Positions 36,416 through 43,857 of a DNA stretch of 64,000 nt are shown piece by piece. Origin of the DNA: Streptomyces paludis (lineage in GTDB: Bacteria > Actinomycetota > Actinomycetes > Streptomycetales > Streptomycetaceae); the NCBI RefSeq assembly GCF_003344965.1, contig NZ_CP031194.1:4898001-4962000 (forward strand), read 5' to 3'. How positions within the stretch are numbered: position 1 is the first letter of the stretch; each line of letters starts with the position of its first letter. The notes beneath the pieces are model-generated. The model was not told the DNA's origin. It worked only from the letters and a program-made list of their open reading frames with translations, and ran no database searches. A program made the position numbers and the translations under genes.

Positions 36416-37447
36416 ATGAGGCATTCCTCCATTTCCGGGATGGCCTACTCCCTGGGGACGACGCGGCTGCGTGTGGAGGAGTCGGCGGAGGCGGGCAGAT
36501 TACGTTCCCCGGCCGCCGATCTCGTCTCGGCCGGATTCGGCTCGCACTACATCTGCCGGCCGGAGGAGACCGCGTACGAACTGGCCGCCGCCGCGGTGCG
36601 CGAACTGCCGCTCTCCGGCGGTGTGGACGCGATCGTCTACAACACCTGTCTGCCGGGCAACGGCAACACCGGGGACCCCGCCCTGTGGGAGCGGACCCGG
36701 GACGTCAAGCATCTGATGGATTTCCCGGCCAGCCGGTTGCAGGCCGATTTCGCTCTCTCCTCCGCCGTGGTCTTCGGCCTGGGTCAGCAGGGGTGCACAG
36801 GAATGCTCGGTGCCCTGCGGCTCGCGAACGCGCTGCTGGCCGCGGAACCCGACTGGGGCACCGTGCTGTGCGTCACCTCGGACCGGTTTCCCGACGGCGC
36901 GCTCTACGAGCAGTCCTACAACGTCATCTCCGACGGGGCGGCGGCATGTCTCGTGTCGCGGGATCAGGGGGAGCCCGGTAATCCGGGAGGTTCGGGCAGT
37001 TCGGGAGCTTCGGGAGATCCGGGAGTTTCGGGGAAATCCCTCGGGTACCGCATCGTCGCCTCGCACCAGATAACCAACGGCGGGCTGCACTCCGCTTCCG
37101 ACGACGAGACGGTCGGTCTGTTCTTCTCGTACGTTCCGCGACTGGTGCGGCAGACCGTCGAGAAAGCGGGACTCACCACCGCCGATATCGACTGGGTGAT
37201 CCCGCAGAACACCAACGGAAACGCGTGGAAAATCGCGGCGCGCTTGCTCGGGTTTCCCGAGGAGCGGATCTGCCAGAGCACGCTGAGTGATATCGGGCAC
37301 GCGATTTCCGCCGACAACGTTATCAACCTCTCGGCGCTGGCGGACAGCGGCGCGATAGAGCCGGGGCAGCGTCTGCTGCTCGTCATGGCGGGTCACGGTC
37401 TCAACTGGCAGGCCACGATCCTTGAGGCTACGGAGACGGCGCCATGA
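36416..37447 (+). CDS. KAS III-like condensing/acyl-transfer enzyme
   Basis: A 343-residue thiolase-fold protein of the FabH/KAS III group. Cys127 in GLGQQGCTGMLGALRLANALL matches the acyl-accepting cysteine. The usual HQAN histidine position reads PQNTN (263-267), and the GNT asparagine position reads IGHAIS (His295), so the Cys-His-Asn triad is altered. A Gly/Ser/Pro repeat (about residues 183-207) lies on a surface loop. ATG 36416 has GGGAGAG eight bases upstream; ATG 36389 is less likely. Codon 29 is TTA (36500-36502), implying bldA-dependent translation of the first operon gene. It overlaps the next gene by ATGA. Confidence 0.86.
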   Translation: MRHSSISGMAYSLGTTRLRVEESAEAGRLRSPAADLVSAGFGSHYICRPEETAYELAAAAVRELPLSGGVDAIVYNTCLPGNGNTGDPALWERTRDVKHLMDFPASRLQADFALSSAVVFGLGQQGCTGMLGALRLANALLAAEPDWGTVLCVTSDRFPDGALYEQSYNVISDGAAACLVSRDQGEPGNPGGSGSSGASGDPGVSGKSLGYRIVASHQITNGGLHSASDDETVGLFFSYVPRLVRQTVEKAGLTTADIDWVIPQNTNGNAWKIAARLLGFPEERICQSTLSDIGHAISADNVINLSALADSGAIEPGQRLLLVMAGHGLNWQATILEATETAP

Positions 37448-38358
37448 CAGAGCGGGCTGAATCGGATGCGGGGCTGCGGCTCAGGGAGGGGATCGAGGGA
37501 ATCTCCGACACCGTGCGACGGCTGACCGAGCAGTCGCGGGTGCGGTACCAGAACCCCTACGAGGCGCTCACCTGGCCCGAGAGCGTCGAGCCCGAGGAAC
37601 AGTGGTTTTTCTCCCCGGAGCTGACCTCCCTCCATGCCACCCCGTACGACCCGACCCACGACGAGCGGGCGGCCAGGCGGTTCGCCTTCCAGGAAGCGGC
37701 CAACTTTTTCAGCCTCAACATCCACGGGGAGAAGTCGCTGATGGCGGGGCTGGCCACTCGGATGTACCGCAGCGACCTGGTGGAGATCTCCGACTATCTG
37801 CACCACTTCCTCGACGAGGAGAACAAGCACAGCGTCTACTTCGGCGGCTTCTGCCGCCGTTACGCGAAGCTCTACCGCAGCAGGCACGTGCCCTTCGCGG
37901 AAGGCGGAGCGCGTTCGGTGGCGGACTTCCTCTTCTTCAGCAAGGCCCTGCTGTTCGAGGAGCACGCCGACCGGTACAACGTCCTCCAGGCCAAGGACAG
38001 CCGGCTGCACGAACTCGCCCGGTTCATCAACCACGCCCACCACGCCGACGAGAGCCGCCACCTGGCTTTCAACCGGGCCATCGTGCAGGTGCTGTGGCAG
38101 GCCCATGCCCCCGACTGGGACGAGGCGACGCTCGTCGATGTCCGGGCCCGTATCGGCCAGTTCTTCGTCACCACCTGGCGCGAGTATTACAACCCCGATG
38201 TCTACGCCGACGTGGGGTTCGAGGACCCGTGGCAGGTGGCGGAGGACGCGTGGTCGCACCCCGCCCAGCGGGCGCACCGCAGGGCGGTCTCCGCGAAGTG
38301 CCTGCGCTTCTTCCTCTCCCACGGCATTCTCGAACAGGACCCCGCCGATGTCTTCTGA
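37444..38358 (+). CDS. AurF-like diiron N-oxygenase
   Basis: A 304-residue protein of the p-aminobenzoate N-oxygenase (AurF) type, a non-haem diiron enzyme that oxidises amines to hydroxylamine, nitroso or nitro groups, or hydroxylates carbon. Candidate ligands follow the family pattern: Glu96 (NIHGEKSL), Glu126 and His129 (DEENKH), Glu173 (FEEHADRY), His200, Glu203 and His206 (HHADESRH). It starts inside the KAS III stop (ATGA), and its own end overlaps the carrier-protein gene by 11 bp. An amine carried on a carrier protein is the likely substrate, by context. Confidence 0.85.
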   Translation: MTERAESDAGLRLREGIEGISDTVRRLTEQSRVRYQNPYEALTWPESVEPEEQWFFSPELTSLHATPYDPTHDERAARRFAFQEAANFFSLNIHGEKSLMAGLATRMYRSDLVEISDYLHHFLDEENKHSVYFGGFCRRYAKLYRSRHVPFAEGGARSVADFLFFSKALLFEEHADRYNVLQAKDSRLHELARFINHAHHADESRHLAFNRAIVQVLWQAHAPDWDEATLVDVRARIGQFFVTTWREYYNPDVYADVGFEDPWQVAEDAWSHPAQRAHRRAVSAKCLRFFLSHGILEQDPADVF

Positions 38359-38617
38359 GTCTTCCGAACTGGATCAGCTCCGCGCCTGGGTCACCTCCCG
38401 CGCCGCCGACCTCCCGCCGGGTGGGCTGACCGATGACCTGCCGCTGCTGTCCGGCCGGCATCTCACCTCGCTGCACATCCCCGAACTGATCCTGCTCCTG
38501 GAGCGGTTGAGGCGCCGGGTGATCGACGTCGAGTCGCTCGGCGCGGGCGATTTCCGGGACGTGGCGACCATCGCCGCGCGGTTCCTCGACACCGAGACCG
38601 AAGGAGCGGGGACATGA
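38348..38617 (+). CDS. Carrier protein (peptidyl/acyl), atypical
   Basis: An 89-residue acidic helical protein with carrier-protein spacing: DLPLLSGRHLTSLHIPELILLLERLRRRVIDVESLGAGDFRDVATIAARFLD. The usual DSL phosphopantetheine site appears as TSL, so the modifiable serine (about residue 37) is kept but the preceding Asp is Thr. It overlaps the AurF-like gene by 11 bp and the ligase gene by ATGA, so it is most likely the aminoacyl carrier for that ligase. Confidence 0.72.
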   Translation: MSSESSELDQLRAWVTSRAADLPPGGLTDDLPLLSGRHLTSLHIPELILLLERLRRRVIDVESLGAGDFRDVATIAARFLDTETEGAGT

Positions 38618-39555
38618 GTCCGTCCGCGACGGCGGCGGATCAGGATCAGGACCGGGACCGGGGCCGCGACCGGGACCGCCTCGCCGAGCTGGACCGTATC
38701 GGACTGCGCTGGAGCGAGCGCGGCAGCGCCGCGCTGACCGGCCCGCTGCTGGAGTTGGCCGACCGGCTGGACCGGGCGCTGCTCCACCTCGCCGCGCGCT
38801 GGGACGCGGTGCCCGAGGAGCACCCCGCGCTGCTCGCCGCCGAGGACCTGGAACCGGTGGCGTACCTCTCCTCGTTCCCCCAACTGGCGACGTTCGCCGT
38901 GTCCTTGTCCACCGAAGGCGACGACCTGGAGAGCTTCGCGGGCACCGCCCAGAAGGACACCGCCGCCGCGCTGAGCCGGGGCAGGCTGACCACACCGCGC
39001 GATGTGCTCACCCCGGCCGCCTGCTACCACGTCTACGCGCACCACCGCGGCCGCGAGCTGACCGCCCCGCTGCGGGTGACCACCCGGAACACCTGCTTCC
39101 GGCGGGAGGACCACTTCACCCCGCTGCGCAGGCAGTGGAGCTTCCGGATGCGGGAGATCGTCTGCCTGGGCACCCCCGAGGAGGTCACCCCCTTCCTCGA
39201 CGGTGCCAGGACAGCGGTCGACGGGCTGCTGGCCGCCCTTGACCTCACCGTACGGTGGGCCCCGGCGACCGATCCGTTCTTCAACCCCGCCGCCAACCCC
39301 CAGTACCTGATGCAGAAGTTGCATCCGACCAAGTACGAGGCGTGCTACGGCGACCTCGCCATCGCCTCGGTCAATCTGCATCAGGACCACTTCGGCGGTG
39401 CCTACGCCATCACCCGCGACGGCCGGCCGGTGACCAGCGGCTGTGTGGCGTTCGGCATCGAACGCTGGCTGTACGCGGTGCTCGACCGCTGGGGCACGGA
39501 CCCGGCCGCCTGGCCGGACCCGCTCGCCGCCGTGGACGGAGACACCCTCCGATGA
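38614..39555 (+). CDS. Amino acid:[carrier protein] ligase (class II aaRS-like)
   Basis: A 313-residue homologue of the truncated archaeal-SerRS-like ligases that activate an amino acid with ATP and load it on a carrier protein rather than tRNA. Class II core elements are present: LTPAACYHVYAHHRGREL (Cys137), TRNTCFRREDHFTPLRRQWSFRMREIV (motif 2 with arginines), HQDHFGGAYAI, and VTSGCVAFGIERWLYAV (motif 3; Cys277). Cys137, an intervening Glu and Cys277 are the likely zinc ligands. No tRNA-binding domain is visible. The amino acid used is unknown. It overlaps both neighbours by ATGA. Confidence 0.85.
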   Translation: MSPSATAADQDQDRDRGRDRDRLAELDRIGLRWSERGSAALTGPLLELADRLDRALLHLAARWDAVPEEHPALLAAEDLEPVAYLSSFPQLATFAVSLSTEGDDLESFAGTAQKDTAAALSRGRLTTPRDVLTPAACYHVYAHHRGRELTAPLRVTTRNTCFRREDHFTPLRRQWSFRMREIVCLGTPEEVTPFLDGARTAVDGLLAALDLTVRWAPATDPFFNPAANPQYLMQKLHPTKYEACYGDLAIASVNLHQDHFGGAYAITRDGRPVTSGCVAFGIERWLYAVLDRWGTDPAAWPDPLAAVDGDTLR

Positions 39556-40733
39556 CCACTCCGACCACTCCGGCCACTCCGGCCACTCCGGCGACTCCGG
39601 CCAGAACGGTTCTCGTCACCGGCGCCGACGGCTATATCGGGCGCCGTACCGCTCAGCGGCTGCTCGCCGACACCGACGACCGGTTGGTGCTCACCGTACG
39701 GGCCGCCGACCGCACGGAGCTGGCGCGCAAGCGCGAGCGGCTGCTGGGCTCGCTGGGGGTCCGGGCCGAGGGGCGGGCCGAGGTCCACCCCGCCGATCTG
39801 ACCGAGGACGCCCCGCTGGCGAAGGTGACCCGGGATGTCCACGCCATCGTGCACTCGGCGGCGCGCACGGCCTTCGACCAGCCCCGGGACGACGCGCGGC
39901 GGATCAATGTCGACGGCACCCTCCGTGTCGCCGAGTACGCCGGACGCTGCCCCGGGCTCGACCGGTTCGTGCTGCTGTCCACCCTGGTCAGCGCGGGCCG
40001 CAGAACCGGGGACGTACCGGAGGCGGCGCTGTCGGACGAGGCCGGGTTCGCCAACCACTACGAGTGGTCCAAGAGCGAGGCCGAGCGGCTGCTGACCCGG
40101 GACCACCCCGCGCTGCCCCTGTCGATCGCCCGGCTCTCGACCATCGTCGCCGACGATGTGGACGGGCACATCACCCAGTACAACGCCTTTCACAACACAC
40201 TGAGGCTGTTCTTCTACGGCCTGATCACCATCATGCCGGGGCTGCCGGACACCCGGCTCTACCTGGCGACGGCGCACGCCACCAGCGGCGCGATCGCGCA
40301 TCTGACCCGGCCTGCCACCCCCACCGGGGTCTATCACCTCGCACCCGCCGCCGATCAGGCCGTACGGCTGGACGAGGCGATCAGCACGGCGTTCGACGTG
40401 TTCGAGCAGGACCCGGCGTTCGCCCGCAGACGGCTGCTGCGACCGGAGTTCTGCGACATCGAGTCGTTCCGCTATCTCAACGACGCCGCACAGGCGCTCA
40501 GCGCCAGCCCTTCGGCGGCGGCGCTGCGTTCGGTGCTTCCGTTCGCCGAGCAGATGTTCTGCCCCAAGCGGTTCGACAACAGCAGGCTGCTGCGCACCTG
40601 GCCCGGCTCCGCGGCCTTCGACACCGGCCAACTGGTGCGGAGCGTATGCGAGTCGCTGGTGCGCGGACGCTGGGGACGCAGGGCCCCCGAAGCCCCGCAC
40701 ACCGCCGGAATGGAGGCCACCGCATGTCCCTGA
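39552..40733 (+). CDS. Extended SDR, thioester-reductase type
   Basis: A 393-residue NAD(P)-dependent protein of the NAD_binding_4 (thioester reductase/fatty acyl reductase-like) group. A Thr-Pro-Ala repeat opens it, followed by the Rossmann motif VLVTGADGYIGRRTAQRLL, DVHAIVHSAARTAF, and the catalytic NHYEWSKSEAERLL (YxxxK). The family often releases carrier-bound acyl thioesters as aldehydes or alcohols, which would suit the last step here. Ten bases overlap the ferritin-like gene. Confidence 0.8.
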   Translation: MTTPTTPATPATPATPARTVLVTGADGYIGRRTAQRLLADTDDRLVLTVRAADRTELARKRERLLGSLGVRAEGRAEVHPADLTEDAPLAKVTRDVHAIVHSAARTAFDQPRDDARRINVDGTLRVAEYAGRCPGLDRFVLLSTLVSAGRRTGDVPEAALSDEAGFANHYEWSKSEAERLLTRDHPALPLSIARLSTIVADDVDGHITQYNAFHNTLRLFFYGLITIMPGLPDTRLYLATAHATSGAIAHLTRPATPTGVYHLAPAADQAVRLDEAISTAFDVFEQDPAFARRRLLRPEFCDIESFRYLNDAAQALSASPSAAALRSVLPFAEQMFCPKRFDNSRLLRTWPGSAAFDTGQLVRSVCESLVRGRWGRRAPEAPHTAGMEATACP

Positions 40734-41287
40734 CCGAGAACGACCTCTGGCTGCTGAGCTATTACCGCAGCTCCGAGATCAACGCCGCGCTCTTCTTCGG
40801 CCGGGTCTCCCGCATGGTCCGGCCCGGCAAGCTCCAGGCCGAGGTCACCCACCACTTCGCGGACGAGGCCAACCACGCGAAGTACTGGAACGAGTGCATC
40901 AACGACCTGGACGCGGACCCGATCAAGATGCGGGAGTCCTACCAGGACCAGTATCTGGAAGCCATCGGCACACCGAGCAACATGATGGAGGTCATGGCGA
41001 TCACCCAGGTGCTGGAGAAACGGGTGATCGGCCAGTACCACCGCCAGCTGCGCGTCCCCGATCTGCACCCCAGGGTCAAGCAGACCATCGAGCGGATCAT
41101 GCTCGACGAGCGCTGGCACATCCAGTACGTGCGCGAGGCACTTGAGGACATGGCCGACCGTTACGGGGCCGACCACATCGAGACCACGATCAAGCGTTTC
41201 ACCGAGGCCGACCAGGAGATCTACGCCAAGACCCTGGCCGAGTACGGGGACCGGGTGGCCTTCCTCGGCGGTCCGGAGCAGGGATGA
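40724..41287 (+). CDS. Ferritin-like diiron protein
   Basis: A 187-residue four-helix protein with a full carboxylate-bridged diiron ligand set: Glu18 (SSEIN), Glu48 and His51 (DEANH), Glu98 (LEKR), Glu129 and His132 (DERWH). It resembles the PaaA/MiaE ferritin-like oxygenases. Together with the AurF-like enzyme it gives the cluster two distinct diiron oxidases. It is translationally coupled on both sides (10-bp overlap upstream, ATGA downstream). The reaction is unknown. Confidence 0.82.
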   Translation: MSLTENDLWLLSYYRSSEINAALFFGRVSRMVRPGKLQAEVTHHFADEANHAKYWNECINDLDADPIKMRESYQDQYLEAIGTPSNMMEVMAITQVLEKRVIGQYHRQLRVPDLHPRVKQTIERIMLDERWHIQYVREALEDMADRYGADHIETTIKRFTEADQEIYAKTLAEYGDRVAFLGGPEQG

Positions 41288-41961
41288 CGACGGGGGCGGG
41301 CCGGCCCGGCGCGTGGGCACCCGAAGCGCGGCTGTCCGGCGTACGGGTGCCAGGTGCCGACGGGGTACGGCTACGGCTCGCCGGCAGCCGAGTCCCCCTC
41401 CCCGAAGCGGACCTCACCGAGGGCGAGGCCGCACAGGCGGCGGCGTTGAACTCCCCTGCTCGACGACGTAGTTGGCTGACCGCACGCCGGGCACTACGCC
41501 GGGCGCTGACCGGCACCCGACTGCCCCAGGACACCTCCGGCTACACCTTCCCGCACCGGGTGGCCTCCCTGTCCTACGCGCGGGACCACGCCGTCGCCGC
41601 TGTCGCGGAGGGCGACACGGCGGACGTCAGGGGCCTGGGGGTGGACGTGGAGACGGGGGATCCGCCCGCACCGGACACCGCCCGGCTGTTCCTGGGCGCG
41701 CGCGAGCTGAGCCTGCTCGGCACACTGACCGCCACGGAGCGGGCGGCGGAGTGCCGGCGGATGTGGACGGTCAAGGAAGCCCTCTTCAAGGCCGACGCCG
41801 AGGACGCCGTGTTCGACCTGCGGCGCTACGTACTGGACGAGCCGGGGGCGCGTCACGGCGTCGCCCGGCGGGCCGGAAGCGATATCCCCGCCTTCCGCTA
41901 TCTGACCCTCGAACTGCCCACCGGGGCACTCAGCGTCGCGTTGAAGCTGTCCCCCCGCTGA
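41284..41961 (+). CDS. 4'-phosphopantetheinyl transferase (Sfp type)
   Basis: A 225-residue Sfp/EntD-like transferase that moves phosphopantetheine from CoA to carrier-protein serines. The magnesium and catalytic motifs are GLGVDVE (about 118-124) and WTVKEALFKADAEDAV (about 161-176). A dedicated transferase inside the cluster supports the two neighbouring carrier proteins being used in the holo form. It overlaps the ferritin-like gene by ATGA. Confidence 0.9.
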   Translation: MTTGAGRPGAWAPEARLSGVRVPGADGVRLRLAGSRVPLPEADLTEGEAAQAAALNSPARRRSWLTARRALRRALTGTRLPQDTSGYTFPHRVASLSYARDHAVAAVAEGDTADVRGLGVDVETGDPPAPDTARLFLGARELSLLGTLTATERAAECRRMWTVKEALFKADAEDAVFDLRRYVLDEPGARHGVARRAGSDIPAFRYLTLELPTGALSVALKLSPR

Positions 41962-42018
41962 AAACTGTCGCTGAAACCATCGCGCCGAAACACGCCTTCC
42001 CAGAACCGGAGCACTACC

Positions 42019-42315
42019 TTGGCCGACCACGACCTCACCGACCACGACCTCTCCAACCGCTCTTACGGAGATGCCGAGTTCACCGAATTCGCGGGCAAGA
42101 TCGCCTCGATCATCGGCGTACCCGCCGCCCGGCTCTCCCCGGACACCGTCGTGGCCGACCTCGGGCTGGAGAGCATGACCACCGTGGAACTCGTGGTCGA
42201 CCTCCAGGAGGACTACGACGTCCTGCTGTCCCGGGAGGACTTCGACGACGTGACCACCCTCGGCGACCTGGCGGGGCTGATCTTCCAGCGGCTCCCGCAG
42301 CGCGACAGAAACTAG
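42019..42315 (+). CDS. Acyl carrier protein
   Basis: A 98-residue ACP with the phosphopantetheine site in VVADLGLESMTTVELVVDLQEDYDV (Ser about 57) and an acidic surface. A TTG start (42019) is inferred from GGAG seven bases upstream. It is more canonical than the 38348 carrier and is probably the partner of the fatty acyl-AMP ligase. Confidence 0.87.
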   Translation: MADHDLTDHDLSNRSYGDAEFTEFAGKIASIIGVPAARLSPDTVVADLGLESMTTVELVVDLQEDYDVLLSREDFDDVTTLGDLAGLIFQRLPQRDRN

Positions 42316-42328
42316 AGGACCGACCCAG

Positions 42329-42919
42329 ATGGACAACAGCGTCCTCGTGCTGCTGCTGCTCGACTTCGCCCTCATCACCGCACTGCCGAGGGTGTTCTTC
42401 AAGCGGACCGGCACCTTCAACCTGCGGTGGTGGTCGACCGCGCTGCCGGTCGGACTCACCCCGCTCCTCGTACTGCTCCGCACCGTACTGGACCTGCCCC
42501 CGCTGCTGGACGAAAGTGTCCTGTCGGTGACGGGTCCGATCGCGGCCGTCCTGTTCGCCGGGTCCATCGGACTGATCGCGCTGACCCTCGGCACACACCG
42601 GGTGCCGATCGCACTGTGGCACCAGACGAACGACGACCCCGTACACATCGTCACCTGGGGCGCGTATGCCCGTATCCGGCACCCCTTCTACACCGCGTTC
42701 CTGCTCGCCTTCACCGGCGTCGTACTGGCCTACCCGCACTGGCTCACCCTCGTACCGCTGGTGTACATGGCGGCCATGCTGACCCGGCTGGCCGTACGGG
42801 AGGAACAGAAGCTCAGCGCCTCGGAGTTCGGCGCGGAGTACCAGGAGTACATGACCAGGACCGGCCGCTTCGTGCCGAGCCTGTCGCGGTCCGCCGCCCG
42901 ACAGGAGGCCACCTCGTGA
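42329..42919 (+). CDS. ICMT-like membrane methyltransferase
   Basis: A 196-residue integral membrane protein with about five helices and the isoprenylcysteine carboxyl methyltransferase/PEMT C-terminal signature: HIVTWGAYARIRHPFYTAFLLAF and RLAVREEQKLSASEFGAEYQEYMTRTGRFVP, where SAM binds. Such proteins methylate lipid-like carboxylates, amines or phenols. Here it may methylate a hydrophobic pathway intermediate (inference). It overlaps the SDR gene by GTGA. Confidence 0.82.
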   Translation: MDNSVLVLLLLDFALITALPRVFFKRTGTFNLRWWSTALPVGLTPLLVLLRTVLDLPPLLDESVLSVTGPIAAVLFAGSIGLIALTLGTHRVPIALWHQTNDDPVHIVTWGAYARIRHPFYTAFLLAFTGVVLAYPHWLTLVPLVYMAAMLTRLAVREEQKLSASEFGAEYQEYMTRTGRFVPSLSRSAARQEATS

Positions 42920-43797
42920 GCACACCGTCGCCGGTACTGATCACCGGCTGCTCCTCGGGGGTGGGAGAGGCCGCCGCCTGGCGCTTCCTGCGCCTGGGGC
43001 ACCCGGTCTACGCCACCGCCAGGAACCCGGAGACCCTGACCGAACTGGGCGCCGCCGGGGCGGTGGTGCTGCGGCTGGACCTCACCGACGAGGACAGCAT
43101 GGTCGCCGCCGTCCGCCGCGTCGAGGCCGACCACGGTGCCGTCGGCATCCTCGTCAACAACGCCGCCTACGGCGTCCAGGGGGCGATCGAGGCGGTACGG
43201 ATCCAGGACGCCCGCGACCAGTTCGAGGCCAACTTCTTCGGACTGGCCCGGCTGACCCAGCTGGTCCTTCCCGCGATGCGGGCGCGCGGCACCGGCCGGG
43301 TGGTCAACGTCGCCGCGATGGGCGGGCACTTCTCCCTGCCGGGAGCGGGCTTCCTGCACGCGTCCAAGTACGCCGTCGAGGCGCTGTCGGACGCCCTGCG
43401 ACTGGAGGTGCGCGGTCTTGGCGTCACCGTGGTGATCGTGGAGCCGGGCCCCATCCTCACCCCCTTCCCGACGAAGATCAACGGCACGCTCCCGCCCCCG
43501 GACGGCGGCCCGTACGACCGCTTCCACCAGGACGTGGAAACCAGGGTCAGCGCCGCGTACAAGCCCAAGGCGATCAGCATGGCGCTCACCGCCGACCGGG
43601 TGGCACACGCCGTCGAGAAGGCGGCGCTGCGCCGCCGGCCCCGCGCGCGGTACCCGGTGGGCGTGATGGCCCGGGGCCTGATCGCGCTCAGCCGGTACCT
43701 GCCCGGACGCGCGGTCGACGCGATCACCCGCTCCCAGTTCCGCTGCCCCACGCCCGACCGGGCCGCCCGGGACACGACGGCCCGTTCAGGGGTATGA
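42916..43797 (+). CDS. Short-chain dehydrogenase-like protein lacking catalytic Ser and Tyr
   Basis: A 293-residue SDR fold protein with an intact cofactor site (LITGCSSGVGEAAAWRFL, and LVNNAAYGVQGAIEA). In the active site the conserved Ser (NVSSMGG in relatives) is NVAAMGG (131-137) and the YxxxK tyrosine is Leu147 (GFLHASK, Lys151 kept). Normal SDR proton transfer is therefore unlikely; the protein may bind without reducing, or use a different mechanism. It overlaps the methyltransferase gene by GTGA. Confidence 0.83.
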   Translation: MSTPSPVLITGCSSGVGEAAAWRFLRLGHPVYATARNPETLTELGAAGAVVLRLDLTDEDSMVAAVRRVEADHGAVGILVNNAAYGVQGAIEAVRIQDARDQFEANFFGLARLTQLVLPAMRARGTGRVVNVAAMGGHFSLPGAGFLHASKYAVEALSDALRLEVRGLGVTVVIVEPGPILTPFPTKINGTLPPPDGGPYDRFHQDVETRVSAAYKPKAISMALTADRVAHAVEKAALRRRPRARYPVGVMARGLIALSRYLPGRAVDAITRSQFRCPTPDRAARDTTARSGV

Positions 43798-43857
43798 CGA
43801 CCGTTCCCGGGGGCGGTACCGCACCACAGCCGAAGTCACCAGGAGGAGTTACGTCCC

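Noticed and set aside
39255..39551. Long N-terminal extension of the thioester-reductase-type SDR
   Set aside because: It overlaps the ligase gene in another frame; ATG 39552 overlaps the stop as ATGA and directly precedes the Rossmann fold.
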